Shown: one piece after another, positions 38,501 to 43,845 of the stretch
Numbering within the stretch: position 1 is the stretch's first letter
Layout of the letters: each line of letters begins with the position of its first letter
NCBI RefSeq assembly: GCF_001191005.1
Contig: NZ_CP012201.1
Coordinates: forward strand, 248,001 to 312,000
DNA length: 64,000 nucleotides
Source of the DNA: Massilia sp. NR 4-1
Lineage (GTDB): Bacteria > Pseudomonadota > Gammaproteobacteria > Burkholderiales > Burkholderiaceae_D
Reading direction: 5' to 3'
Notes under the pieces: model-generated
Databases searched by the model: none
What the model was told of the DNA's origin: nothing
Seen by the model: the letters and a program-made list of their open reading frames with translations, nothing else
Position numbers and translations under genes: made by a program

Positions 38501-40994
38501 GGTCGTAGCCATACTGGGTTTCGCTCAAGACATTGCCGTTGGCGTCGCGCTCTTGAATGCTGAGCGGCCTGCCGGCGGAATTGTTGATCGTGACGGTGCT
38601 GCGGCCGTTTTCCAGCGTGACCGTGGTTTGCGTGCCTATGTAGGCTTTGCCATTGATGCGGAACAGTTTGGCCGCATCGTCGTGCACGGTGCTGCTGTTG
38701 GGCAGTCCCGGCAGGCGCGTGGCGATCAGGCGGCCCGAGCCGTCATAGGCGTAGCTGGTCAGGATGTTGCGCGCGTCGACGGTTTGCAGAAGCTGGCCGG
38801 TCTGGTCGTACACATACTGGACGGTGGACTGGCTGCCGTCGCTGATGCCATTGCCGGCGGCGTCCAATTTGGCGTAGCTGGTGCTGCGCGCCAGCAGGCC
38901 GCGCGCATCGTAGCTGGTGTCGGTGCGTACGGCCTGCTTTTTCAGGTCGGCGCCCAGGCCATTGGCCCAGGCCGCCAGCTCGCTTTCCTGCAGCGGGCGG
39001 GTGATGCTGACATTGTCGAGCAGTGCAAAATACTCGCCACCGGCGGGAATGGTCGGACCGCAATAGGTCTGGGCATTGAAGCCTAGCGGTGTGCCCGGAG
39101 CAAATTCGGCGCGGCCGGTATAGCCGCTGCTACGCTCGCTGCCTTTCTCGTATACATACATGATGGCCGCACCGCTGGCCTCGGTTTCGATCTCGACGGT
39201 GTAGGTTGCACCCTGCTTGACCGGCCCCAGGATCTTGCCTGCCGCTTCCGATCCGATATACGAATCAATGGCCACGCCATATTGACTGAACGCGGCGCGG
39301 ATGCGGCGGTTCGACGGCGTCCCCCAGGTACCACCGGAAATCCCCACGTTGATAACACTCTCCGGGAGCAAGGGCTTGTTCGGCAGTGTCACCTCATACT
39401 TCCAGGCCGTCCCGAGCGTACGGTTATTCATATACAGACCGGGATAGTCGGGATTCGACTGATTCAGCATGGTCAGCTTCATTGCGCTGCCGGTGTGCGT
39501 AATCGCCGCCGGTAGCACATTATTGACGCCGTTGGTATTGCCGTTGAAGTCATACAGCGTCGCGGCGGTCGTCAGGTCCAGGACGGCGGCATGGGTAATG
39601 GTGCTGGTGCGCTGGCCGCGCGCATCGTAGCGCATTTCGGTGACGCGGTTTTCCGGGCTGACGATGAAACGCAGGTGGTTCTTCTCGTCGTAGACGTAGC
39701 GCGTGGTCTGGGCGTCGCCCGCCAGCGCCGGGCCAGCGGCGTCGGGATCGGGCTGCACGTATTTCGTTTCCGTCTGCAGCTGGTTCAGGCCGCCGAAGGA
39801 ACGTTCGACCACATTGCCCAGGGCATCGCGCTCGTAAATGCAGTTGCCGTTGACGTCGTAGCGGTAGACCGTCTTGTTGCCGTTGGCATCGGTATAGGCG
39901 GTGACGTTGCCGCTGGCATCGTATTCAATATCGCCGTAGTTTTTGTTGCCAGTGCTGGTGTCGACCTGCAGCATCGACTTGATCTGGCCGGCGGCGTCGA
40001 AGCTGAGATTGTGCATCAGGCCCGTGCTGTCGTTGACCTGCGCCGTCATCTTGGCCTGGTCGTAGGTATAGCTGATGCTGCGGCCGGTTTCGTCGTTGAT
40101 CTTGGCCACCAGCCAGTTCGCGCCGATCTGCTGATACTTGATGACCAGCTGGGCGCCGTCGTGGTGCTTGATCGTGGCCACGCGCTTGCTGTCGCCGTCG
40201 TAGCTGTAGCGGGTCCAGACGGTCTTGCCGTCGGCGATGCTGTTATCTTCCGGCGTGAGGTCGGTGCTGACGCGGCTCAGGCGGTTGGCGCTGTCGTACT
40301 CGTAACGCACCCGGGTCTGGGCCACGGCCACACCCTGGGCGTTGGTGAAGCGGGTCTCGATTTCGCCCAGATTGTTGCCGCTGTATTTGAGCACGGTCGA
40401 ACCGCCGCTGCTGTCGTCGATCTGGCTCAGCAGGCCATTGGCGTTGTAGGCATAATTCAGGCTGTTGCCGTCAAGGTCGCGCGAGCCGACCAGACGGCCG
40501 CCGTTGTTGGCGTCGTAGATTTCGGTGACGCGCGTGCTGCCCGAGGTCCAGGCCCACTGGGCCTTGGCGCTGTCGTAGCTCAGGCTGTCGTAGGCGCCGG
40601 CGCCATCGCTGCTGCGGTAGGTCTGGGTCGAACGGTCGTAGGTGAAGACGGTGATGGCGCCGTCGCCGCCGACGCGGCTGACGGTGCTCTTTTCCGCGTT
40701 CAGCGTGCCGGTGAGATTGCCGACGCTGCGCGACAGGCTGAGCCTCCAGTTGCCGCCATTGTCGTCGTTGAACTGGCCCTGGGAGTTGTAAGTGCGGATC
40801 AGCGATTGGCCAAGGCCGGCGGCGGCGAGGAATTCGTCCTGGTGCTGCAGCACCAGATTGCCGGTGGCGGCATTGACGTAGACATTATCGCCATTCCTGC
40901 CCAGCTGGGCGGCGCCGAACTGGCCGCGCTGGCCCAGCGTGGCCGCAGTGCTATTGATCAGACCCAGACCGTTACCGCCGACAATCGCTACCAT
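23580..40994 (-). CDS. Giant YD-repeat (Rhs-like) polymorphic toxin protein B with lytic-transglycosylase tip
   Basis: The start is set at ATG 40994 because AGAAGGA lies just upstream; an in-frame ATG at 41054 has no ribosome binding site. The product has 5804 residues. Minus-strand layout: an N-terminal segment rich in Gly/Asn (VYVNAATGNLVLQ) with no signal peptide; YD repeats from about 40750 to 32540 with a beta-sandwich-like insert at about 39560-39000; a fibronectin-like stretch; eight DUF4214-type units (about 32320-27640) with helical linkers; a second YD block (27500-25640); LysM (25520-25360); and a hydrophobic Gly/Ala-rich part. A unique tip begins after DAFGNALG near 24700. Its last 150 or so residues form an SLT-like lytic transglycosylase domain with candidate catalytic Glu5686. 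The 3' end overlaps the putative immunity gene by ATGA. It is a paralogue of the convergent giant gene and lacks a classical Rhs core-closing motif. The export route is not evident. Confidence 0.9.
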   Translation of the reverse strand: MVAIVGGNGLGLINSTAATLGQRGQFGAAQLGRNGDNVYVNAATGNLVLQHQDEFLAAAGLGQSLIRTYNSQGQFNDDNGGNWRLSLSRSVGNLTGTLNAEKSTVSRVGGDGAITVFTYDRSTQTYRSSDGAGAYDSLSYDSAKAQWAWTSGSTRVTEIYDANNGGRLVGSRDLDGNSLNYAYNANGLLSQIDDSSGGSTVLKYSGNNLGEIETRFTNAQGVAVAQTRVRYEYDSANRLSRVSTDLTPEDNSIADGKTVWTRYSYDGDSKRVATIKHHDGAQLVIKYQQIGANWLVAKINDETGRSISYTYDQAKMTAQVNDSTGLMHNLSFDAAGQIKSMLQVDTSTGNKNYGDIEYDASGNVTAYTDANGNKTVYRYDVNGNCIYERDALGNVVERSFGGLNQLQTETKYVQPDPDAAGPALAGDAQTTRYVYDEKNHLRFIVSPENRVTEMRYDARGQRTSTITHAAVLDLTTAATLYDFNGNTNGVNNVLPAAITHTGSAMKLTMLNQSNPDYPGLYMNNRTLGTAWKYEVTLPNKPLLPESVINVGISGGTWGTPSNRRIRAAFSQYGVAIDSYIGSEAAGKILGPVKQGATYTVEIETEASGAAIMYVYEKGSERSSGYTGRAEFAPGTPLGFNAQTYCGPTIPAGGEYFALLDNVSITRPLQESELAAWANGLGADLKKQAVRTDTSYDARGLLARSTSYAKLDAAGNGISDGSQSTVQYVYDQTGQLLQTVDARNILTSYAYDGSGRLIATRLPGLPNSSTVHDDAAKLFRINGKAYIGTQTTVTLENGRSTVTINNSAGRPLSIQERDANGNVLSETQYGYDRSGRPRWASPVGGSRSYSFYDSLGRKRAEVDGDGSLTEYRYSNEGQLQQLIRYAKAVDISQIALGKGRAEEELTLADLPLTPGAKDEIEYRGYDAAGRLVKTIDAAGYLTETRYDGQSRIVATVRYATPVSASNPDSLPAPAGSPADRTTRLFYDKDGKLKGSLDADGYLVEHNYNAAGQLVETVSYATATNAAYRAGGTLGDLRPGGSAIREYKLYDGKGQLVGSIDGENYLTELSYNGNGQLSGKTRYQTTVGYQADIGKLRPGGASQGTTYDYNALNQLSQETGPDGTVTRYAYDADGNRIATTVAVATSDERSQLRRFDARGLLSAELSGEGAARLPLAKTLDEIEAVWTQYGTQYAYDALGRRRMMVDAAGNRTLYYYDRDGRLSHTINAAGEVEARSYNAQNRLERTTAYATRIDSARLQPLSGGNDSSILALVAGLAGSSDTVVRYEYDQRGLLASQTDAEGFVTRLHYDAFGQLDLRTTQIQDGRSVTDTLAYNRRGQLTDAVSDAGGANLAVHTDYDAFGRPEKRRDANGNVTSFGYDKLGRQVSVQLPLGPATTATYDAFDRVLTQTDANGQTTRTEYNTQERSLTLTTPEGVKKVVRNNRHGQQIELTDGNGNTTTFEYDRNGKLLKTVNALKEEVKNAYDQAGRLWQSTDANGTVTEFTYDAANRVLSKTIDPSGLKLGTSYTYDALGQVQTVTDPRGIVTRNVYDKKGQLTSVTVDDNGLKLETRFEYDGRGKTLRVSDPAGRVTIYEYDKLGRRTAEVADPKALNAQGLDLRTAYEYDGNGNIIGRTDANGNLTRFVYDANNRLSIQLDAAGALSRYEYDDAGRLILSRRYAHKLDLKDTIALPKPRSLTSDTIAFAKRAIIDPDRDLVQRNVYNKDGQIEYTVDGAGAVVRNKYDGNGNVVESDAFATRIGLSKLDRNSTPAQVQTLLDDAVKAASANNPDGTPAVDRTAGDRMQRMVYDAANRLVASAVAQRKLGDGKREWAISASEYDKAGNLTLLRNYSRPLLSATPPTQPELRAYTTAVARQDNSDGVKRQAYDAANRLVASATALGLDANGVMQWALAHQEFDRNGNLIRRTEYAQALPANRLPAKPDAAAYKTWLLGITTDNADRITRFGYDAANRLSISVDALGAITRQTFDGSGNVLQRKQYAKAAAPLPRNKLAEELLDPAQEDNAANRVERNEYDKANRLAFRLDAGGYIKEWRYDALGQAEHVYEYREPAALNIASITAATLGRTARHTGFSYDAQGKVSSITDALGNTEYYRYTALGQKSEFTNKAGTTWNYQYDAGGRLIFEMGPAIDDYSSSILDQNPDSPERKPVRTVLMTEMKYDALGNLTESTEASGTALARTTGYEYDAAGRQILTKLPPAFVFAADTGTLPTERKEALLDKLQIKVAYDTLGRAISSRDVNGNISYKVYNARGQLSYDIDAKGYVTEYVRNAFGDVTALTRHAEALPAGTLVEANAALRSADEVARQLGLSARKADNRTIVNRYDNLSRVVRSSEPLAWSYDPNSLGGNPYVLAARTTDSEYNAYGELVAQSVYGASGEAAVTKASTTRYYYNARGNRAAQVQVLNADAGNRQAYLTTYEYDSAGNLQLQSEYSNAIGSWDESGYGKAESDAASDRITRYTYDDNKNKTSESRIGALEALQAGGARRDVTISFDYNVLGNLRKVTDADRVDTYTYYDKLGRTIGIAKVAPQDKAGGKMPFTELRLDVHGNIVSRIEYANGSPASVNPDALPVVARDPARDRVTSTVYDINGRARQVFDAEGKVINYSYDRAGRLVYQWRQVSSHDGTVETAFQRTGYDELGQVVRIDQPGNTNLIKGGAAAPVTQVMELNGFGEVTQRTTSDGQGPNRVEKTRYDGAGRAWLSNADGGIYKVSLYDTQGRATASIQSASGDANALANLANAKAVLQLDQLVRTNTRYDALGHVVDRRQADDSRLMVLARNGLDWMQRPLNPGESLNDSLVLLGDGGDAGSRFSVHYRPSGSSSWIEATGDRVQWVAGYPVFSVRGLAPADYEYKVMVQPAGMPAYERTQGTLSLKADLAYNPAQEVVQLYLMLFDRAPEMSGLNFWLDFVNRGFQKANLLQGMLMSAEAQERFGGLSAFEIISKIYGTAFNQTPAELQQRTQEMTAWAHRYANAAKEQPDGRGQVLADLLTLVVAYQGPGGKAIKNRSKVLLEYRLAGGIDKVFERQLMALAVNDPASALVQVKQQTQLENNQLFVIRAYAALLGRAPEREGIDFWTNFMQQGMSPEEVARLLLESEEGQSPALYPPSGLTPQQYNQQLVERAYSRMLNRQPSAAELADWLKQLNGGLSKGLFGVKLIASVADYRGADAILLADRTLFTNKVSLAHTAGIVLNHTADGDASRELLANLTAAANTQEAAERAQLAIKADLETACLISSAAGPATAATPLEDIRRVLARMYIVFLGRTADLRGLNFYLARNPTTPEAWQQIAAGFLNSEDAHSSLPNWQTQSNSDFVKQLYTNGLGTIPDSDLVRKEMAAFVKELEFGIKREEVALRVALGMLASPQLRRADYPYKALLDNRTTISLLTAQSLNMEQAAAQKEVLKRVTATSMKEALEYAFKQSEAELNAKTEVARLAATGMLKHDSALSKAAEANYAAIQLLKEVKASALAARGLPLLQLYAAILGSGMDKPEDVASFAREFTEAGSGDLPALAQKLLSSTLGQQNFAPGLGNEAFVKRFLTMVLGSSDNAPAQYIAEWTAQAASVSRGTLVVNILSHLQGFTTAQPTAEERRLLNGRASFMQKVADAFSRFEQATAAAIPRMQDEQAQLKKAMDDLYTQLKGMTDPAAAEAERQRALDEATRALNSANTVGDGKALARLETLRMYVTLMARPNPRHGQPTLDEIKFWENTDPTARALGFIASAEGLEYFSNSDSKETFVRKLYARILNRSSVPQDEVDSHVAKFALYGGDARGRIAAEMLSAFVNYSDKKPAELEYKQTFDAKVQGMLSALKTEADRQYTNARNQEAAIAALYNQWQQAQRQANSSRDEADKAAPAASKGQYVVNNPSPRRDIVVLYAALRGRIDYDGLLTHMPLYAGYQPNPREGMAQRLLDADYGSLDNKAFVRQLYIKVVGRKTPPDEIKEVQWWLDRTLNQGWSRAQLALAMMEAGESRENYLPIADKLEAEVTATARGAIQNKATKDETARRDANAASEAQQRYANASPPQPSVAETSNRASSFAALLTAYDKVLIADQKFITAAQLRTSYDDVNQKWLAAKAKYENYPSATLTAYRNSVPANDLLRRTTQGLAKAADLVNKAAVSFAATSDEAAIQGITHLFIALLDRGPTLDELRDNLVSVKNGASLVSLANSLMTGKEAVSRNLYPQPLNKEAFIKQLYKFAFGRSLDNPEELPFWLKEMNTRSPAETALGIVQGAINLFNNDTTALTARTDTVLNALVTESTGANAVNNLLTQANQAARDKATQYDAVHIANLNASPDAQQIRLIAQLYLATLGRAPEAEGVRFWYALMHRNPDPMSAAQVAENMLNSPEGATFYPSSLGNQQFVTQLFERLLGRTPEKAELDLYTSQLGTKTRGQVVVNVLADVMASTSNELMAYASRTLLFDKTAMAMAQVLDQAGKHQASVLSALDLIGKALKTGVEPRVTSPQVNSVSVQVTGMRIGTSDNLYKVDRWGNVLSMTDLRNPGSKASYTYNGDNQVLTQSHYTINGQAAPLTATRYDAMGRVSQVTDARGFSNKFYYDANGNLAREEHADGGKVEYEVNQFGQRDKVRQYRAENVKIETSYSYDRLGRMLESRSGTVDIYYWNGYGKEISGAWGELVEKYAYDQLGRRIISSSSSTVNVGDPNQSITRTTRYDLGGNIIRTNDGAGQEVTYVYDGYNQKTVEANGRGQKTWEYDSAGRAILHTDLGKVETRYQYNASGQLTSAMLRRPGAGAEQDKGLRYTYESFSGRLSTIEDTDLQQTTSYAYDSAGNRVSEKLWLGTEKRFVQDQSLKYDSQGRLENIYSRVPNANYNVTYKYDAAGNRELVTTVYNPTLPTTRTIKVSYTYDAMNREKSVSSSVTTIAPPSPPGPGRNKAMESQYDMVDEGWQSHQADDFLNNSLSEHSYTYDWLGNRTGDGGETYEYDNIGRLSVLKSGGTVVGYRQYDSAGRIVKSLDQGDVRLNTYTKGGQLELQWVLSGSNNEIRQRIAYKYLGTGELDSYDLQDKDGKRLQTTRNVYAELRESALLTGTIVSNAGNSDMKFSWRSYDLNGNLVSVNVDKEARSFINDASGRILEKTETNPGRAALVTHTLIANGEVIGSSNLNLETFSGGHDSLSGESATTSNPVMYVVQKDGETARSIAKAVWGDERLWYKIAEANGIGIDDVLKAGRTLNIPAKATTLYNGDNTFDPYNAAEAVGNTTPELALPPPPSKGKKCGGVGQLIQIVIAVAVTVMTGGGAIGAVLGSIASQAAGIAMGIQDSFSWKAVGMAALSAGIGQGVGALAEGGLLGEVFKGTSWQAAAARAAVSNVATQGIANITGLQEGFSWRAIAASAAGAAVGNVLDEKLGLTVNGQRVAGMKFGDKLINSTISNFASGATAAIFRGGKATVAQIATDAFGNALGTSMVEAIRADAAQKAKLAWMDKKIDEVMRDSPTTNRYAAIGMGSLLRHNPMDEEAIWDEGGPQDMSRGWGTADRVSARQTTLAGEAERAEFGTAPVVRQEPEVENDVPVVVITGKRMPKPAVVYDENSVKDAIRLSMIPYLKGKKVDLKERSNTSDWRLNAGLTNGMVRLRSLDPAEVKKIRNSGTPIPGKSYTQTDFIQEQAGFYRERMGALKPEHIARNLDLLQGHVTRASQNRDVDASLLNAILVLESKGMQNAVSGSGALGGAQLTSWIYDKTSHWEAVNPFDASTAIDRQAQYLAMLSKAYKGNVDKMVAAYNQGEPDVNSAIKLYGSDWKGHIRLEGQNYIKSISAIMNGDRNIPGYFGTKR
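23583..24690 (-). other. Variable C-terminal tip of giant protein B with SLT-like lytic transglycosylase domain
   Basis: Similarity to the other giant protein stops after DAFGNALG near 24690-24715. A spacer follows, containing VPVVVITGKRMP. The SLT-like domain runs from about 23970 to 23640. LLNAILVLESKG carries the catalytic Glu (codon 23937-23939), then SGSGALGGAQLT corresponds to the family's GAxGLMQLxPxT, and NPFDASTAIDRQAQYLAML plus MVAAYNQGEPDV corresponds to its NPxxNIxxGxxYL and AAYNAGxxxV. Spacing between the motifs fits the family. The predicted reaction is non-hydrolytic cleavage of the MurNAc-GlcNAc bond of peptidoglycan. Confidence 0.8.
27640..32320 (-). repeat. Array of about eight DUF4214-type repeats in giant protein B
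   Basis: Units open with the pattern xLYxxLxxRAPExxGLxFW and start (minus strand) near 32310, 31780, 31190, 30520, 29910, 29320, 28550 and 28040. The first two and the last are canonical. The middle ones have degenerate RAPD cores (for example GRIDYDG and GSGMDKPED). Helical Ala/Lys/Glu-rich linkers separate them. The other giant protein has about 13 such units, so the copy number differs between paralogues. Confidence 0.75.
39590..40541 (-). repeat. Long inverted repeat partner of bases 1-960
   Basis: This part of giant gene B, read on the minus strand, is close to identical to the first 960 bases of the window. The first 51 bases match exactly, and I estimate about 90 percent identity elsewhere by eye. 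A second similar block pairs about 3150-4350 with about 37370-36160. Because the two genes converge, these homologies are inverted with respect to each other. Confidence 0.75.
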
Positions 40995-41205
40995 AGCATT
41001 CCTTCTATTGATTAATTGGTCATGCCGCCCGGCGTGGGCAGACAGGTGCTCCATTCAAAAGAAGGTATCTAGGGATTTTTTGAAAAGTTTAGTTTTATTT
41101 GCAAATAATTTGAGTGCGTGTGGATGGCATGACCTGTTTCGAGTCATTTTGGAAATTATATTTTCTTTTTGGAAATTATTTTACAAAACAGAACACAGGG
41201 CCGCG

Positions 41206-41380
41206 CGAGTCTTGGAGGCAAGCCTAGGCCTAAGAAGGGGCATGAAGAGCAGATTGTGGCCAAGTTGAAGCAGGCCAAGCCGGGTATGCCGATCGCGCCG
41301 CACAGTCGTTCTACCGAAGCGTTTGGCGCTTTCCCGCAATGGAATCCAATGGCGAATGCGGCCGTATCGAATAATTCCGG
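41206..41380 (+). pseudogene. Degraded IS3-family orfA fragment
   Basis: One plus-strand frame reads RPKKGHEEQIVAKLKQAKPG, the typical N-terminal helix-turn-helix start of an IS3-family OrfA. The sequence then shifts frame to an AQSFYRSVWRFPAMESNGE-like continuation. That is a frameshifted form of the usual SxxTFYxWKxKYGGM segment. No orfB follows. Confidence 0.55.
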
Positions 41381-41546
41381 GCAGTCCCACGCCGGCCGCT
41401 CCAATCTCCGCTTGAATTGTTTGTGCCTGGTAACGCCAGGTACCGCATGGTTTGGCGCAGTCTTATCGAATATTTTTATAATAATGAAATAAGGGAAATA
41501 TTAAATACAAAAAATAGCGGGGACTTTGATTTATTGGGGATTTTAT

Positions 41547-41575
41547 AAAAAAAAGGCCCGCTTAAAAAGCGGGCC
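41547..41575 (-). terminator. Rho-independent terminator, minus strand
   Basis: GGCCCGCTT and AAGCGGGCC (41555-41575) form a perfect 9-base-pair stem with a short loop. On the minus strand it is followed by a run of eight T residues. It would stop transcription leaving the tadEFG-type genes, although it lies about 270 bases past their last stop. Confidence 0.85.
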
Positions 41576-41690
41576 GTAAGCCTTTGCATATGCATGCAAT
41601 AAGCATTCCACTCCTTCGTCCTGGCATTTCACTGGGGTGGAATATGCCTGACGAACTCCTGCTTTAAACCCCGTCGTACAATATTATGTG
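41555..41690 (-). ncRNA. Possible small RNA or structured 3' untranslated region
   Basis: Minus-strand sequence upstream of the terminator contains a further hairpin (41605-41614 with 41634-41643, one mismatch) and no open reading frame of note. It could be an independent small RNA ending at the 41555-41575 terminator, or simply the structured tail of the pseudopilin operon. No clear promoter was found. Confidence 0.2.
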
Positions 41691-41846
41691 CAGGTATCTA
41701 TTTATAACTCTACCGTAAGGCAGTGCGCATAACAATGGATTTCATGTTGTAAGCAACAGATTAAATTTTTTCGCAAGCTAAAATATTTCAGTGGCGATAA
41801 GCCTGTTCTTGCATTGGCGGATTTAATCGTTTTACTTGCAAATGAA

Positions 41847-43202
41847 TTAACGGCTGATTTTCAGGATTTGCGAGGCCAGTTGCGCGAAGCAGGGCTGTAA
41901 ATCGGCGGCGGTTGCGGCCCAGCAATATTCGCCCACCGGCTGGTTGGCGTACTGGGGCAGGCTGTACTTCGTCGAATCGACCGTGTGGGCCATGTTTTTC
42001 AGCAGCACTTCTCCCGTTTCGCCATCCGGTCCGGTGGTGGCGCGTGCCGCCGCGCCCAGTCCCAGGGTGAACACATAGATGCCTTCGGCGCGGGACTTGT
42101 CGGCCATCGATTCGGCCAGATTGCGCGCCGCGCGGTTGATATTGGTCCACGACGGCGTGGATGTCACGCTGCGCATGCCGCTCGGGTTGGGCACCAGGGG
42201 GAATTCCTGGTCGGCCGCATCGTGGGCGTTGTACCAGGGCGGGATGGCGGTACTGGTCAGGTAGCTGAGGATGTTATTGCCCTGGTAGCAGTTGCCGGAC
42301 AACTGCTGGTTCTGCACATCGTAGCGGAACAGGCCTGTGGGATTGCCGGTTTGGGTGTCGCCGGTGGCAATGGTGCCGGGCAGGGCGCAGTTCCCCGTAT
42401 TTTTGAAGGTGAAATAGGAGGCGAAGGCGTTCGGTGCGCCGTCGGAGAAGAAGACGATCACGCGCAGCGTGGAACGGTTGGCGGCCAGGATGACGCGGTT
42501 GAGCTGATCGCGCGCCTGCCACAGGCCCTCGGAATAATTGGTGGTGGCGCCAAAGCTGTAGTTCTGGATCTTGGTGTTCATGGTGGTGCGGTCGAAGCCG
42601 CGGCTCTGGTCGGCCTTGAACGGCACGTCCACCACGCCGCCCACCGAAAAGTGGATCAGGGAGATCCGGTCGGTATCGACATTGAACATGCTGAGGAAGG
42701 ATTGCGCGCTGGTCCTGACCTGGGCCGCCACGGAAGACAGGGAGCCGGTGGTGTCGACCACGAAGGCCAGGTCCAGATCCTTCCTGATCGTTTGCGCCTG
42801 GGCGTTGACTTGCAGCAGATTGAAACCCAGCACCTGCATCAGGCTGACCTTGACGCTGGCCTGGGCCGAGGTGTCGATCGTGATTGCGCCGTGGTCGAAG
42901 GTGATGGCGGGATCGTTCCATGTCAGCGTGGAGCCGAGATAGCCGTCCGCGATATTGGCATCGAAGAAGCGCCTGGCCGCCTGTTTGGCGCTGGCGATCT
43001 GGTCGGCCTGTGTCGCCCCCTGCGTGACGGCCCTGGCGGCGGCCACGCCAGCCGCATCGACGGCCGAACTCAATCGGGCGCGCAGCAGGTAGCCAACGCC
43101 GGAATCGATCGCCAGCCCGATGGCGCCGATCAATATCGGCAGCAGCAGGGCCGCCAGGATCGCTACCTGGCCGCAGCAATACTTCTTCTTCAAGGGATGC
43201 AT
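41847..43202 (-). CDS. tadG: TadG-type pseudopilin-like protein with von Willebrand A domain
   Basis: This 451-residue protein is likely anchored in the inner membrane and associated with Tad (Flp) pilus assembly. The N terminus has a short cytoplasmic part ending CCGQVAILAALLLP. That is the TadE/TadG-type hydrophobic helix (about residues 10-35), followed by the family's ALDxxxxYxxRxxLQxAxDAAALAA pattern in the form IDSGVGYLLRARLSSAVDAA. A von Willebrand A domain follows. DTTGS at 150-154 fits its metal-ion (MIDAS) motif, and FFSDG occurs later. The start is 16 bases after the preceding TadE/F-type gene, so the three pseudopilin genes form one operon. The exact role of TadG proteins is unsettled; anchoring or pilus interaction in the periplasm has been suggested for the family. 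Confidence 0.85.
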   Translation of the reverse strand: MHPLKKKYCCGQVAILAALLLPILIGAIGLAIDSGVGYLLRARLSSAVDAAGVAAARAVTQGATQADQIASAKQAARRFFDANIADGYLGSTLTWNDPAITFDHGAITIDTSAQASVKVSLMQVLGFNLLQVNAQAQTIRKDLDLAFVVDTTGSLSSVAAQVRTSAQSFLSMFNVDTDRISLIHFSVGGVVDVPFKADQSRGFDRTTMNTKIQNYSFGATTNYSEGLWQARDQLNRVILAANRSTLRVIVFFSDGAPNAFASYFTFKNTGNCALPGTIATGDTQTGNPTGLFRYDVQNQQLSGNCYQGNNILSYLTSTAIPPWYNAHDAADQEFPLVPNPSGMRSVTSTPSWTNINRAARNLAESMADKSRAEGIYVFTLGLGAAARATTGPDGETGEVLLKNMAHTVDSTKYSLPQYANQPVGEYCWAATAADLQPCFAQLASQILKISR

Positions 43203-43218
43203 GGCCGGTTCGCAGTCG

Positions 43219-43845
43219 TCAGAAGATGGTCAAAGCATACAGATTGGGGCCGACCAAGGGCGTCATTAGGCCGCCGCCAACGCCGATATTGCCCAGCAGG
43301 GATTGATAACGGTAATAGGTTTCCACCGCAAAGATCACCTCGCCATCCTTCAGCATGCCGGTCATGGCATTGGCCGTCGGCGAGGTCGCGCCGGGACTGG
43401 GCAGGCCGGCGCAACTGCCGTCGCTGGCCCAGGAGGTGCCGCCGCTCGCGCCGCAGCTCCAGACATTGCTCAGCGGCGTATACTGGCTCTGGTTCCAGCC
43501 TTGCTGCCAGCGGTACTGCTCCAGAATGATGTTGCGGATTACACCGCTTTCGGCCCGTCCCATGATCCGCGTGATGTAAATCATGCCCTGCGTATTCATC
43601 TCCAGCGGCGGCGTGGTGGCCGCCAGCGAATCCATGATCTGCGTGTAGCTGTAGCCGGAAGAGCGCGAAGCCAGGCTGCCGCCTTCCCTGCCGATGCTGA
43701 CCAGGATCATATTGGCCTGGATGGCGCGGGCGATATCGAAGACCGAAAGCGCCATCAATAAAATCATCGGCAGGATAATGGCAAATTCGACGATGGCGCC
43801 GCCGTGCCGGCGCTTGCGCGTATCGCTGCGCTCAGAACGCCTCAT
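43219..43845 (-). CDS. TadE/TadF-type minor pseudopilin
   Basis: From ATG 43845 the protein has 208 residues; an in-frame ATG at 43875 is an alternative. The shorter form overlaps the upstream gene by 14 bases. The N terminus is basic (RKRRHGG), followed by AIVEFAIILPMILLMALSVFD. This has the TadE-family signature, with Glu early in the hydrophobic helix and a cleavable leader that the TadV peptidase could process. The mature part is predicted to be periplasmic and contains two cysteines (WSCG and GSCAG) that could pair. Minor pseudopilins of this type are needed for Flp pilus assembly. TadE and TadF cannot be told apart by eye here. Confidence 0.8.
   Translation of the reverse strand: MRRSERSDTRKRRHGGAIVEFAIILPMILLMALSVFDIARAIQANMILVSIGREGGSLASRSSGYSYTQIMDSLAATTPPLEMNTQGMIYITRIMGRAESGVIRNIILEQYRWQQGWNQSQYTPLSNVWSCGASGGTSWASDGSCAGLPSPGATSPTANAMTGMLKDGEVIFAVETYYRYQSLLGNIGVGGGLMTPLVGPNLYALTIF

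Larger units (their letters stand above)
40995..41846. other. Gene-poor AT-rich gap between giant gene B and the tadG-type gene
   Basis: This 850-base stretch has no convincing intact gene. It holds the upstream region of giant gene B (I see no strong promoter hexamers), a scrap of IS3 orfA at 41206-41380, a minus-strand terminator at 41547-41575, and a second hairpin at 41605-41643. The rest is AT-rich and unassigned. Confidence 0.6.

Noticed and set aside
40995..41054. An upstream ATG at 41054 for giant gene B
   Set aside because: No ribosome binding site, and the 20 extra residues (MEHLSAHAGRHDQ...) look unlike coding sequence. ATG 40994 has AGAAGGA.
41400..41520. A possible intact gene in the AT-rich gap (plus strand, ends 41492)
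   Set aside because: The frame joins an IS3 orfA scrap to random sequence, without a credible start or continuing homology.
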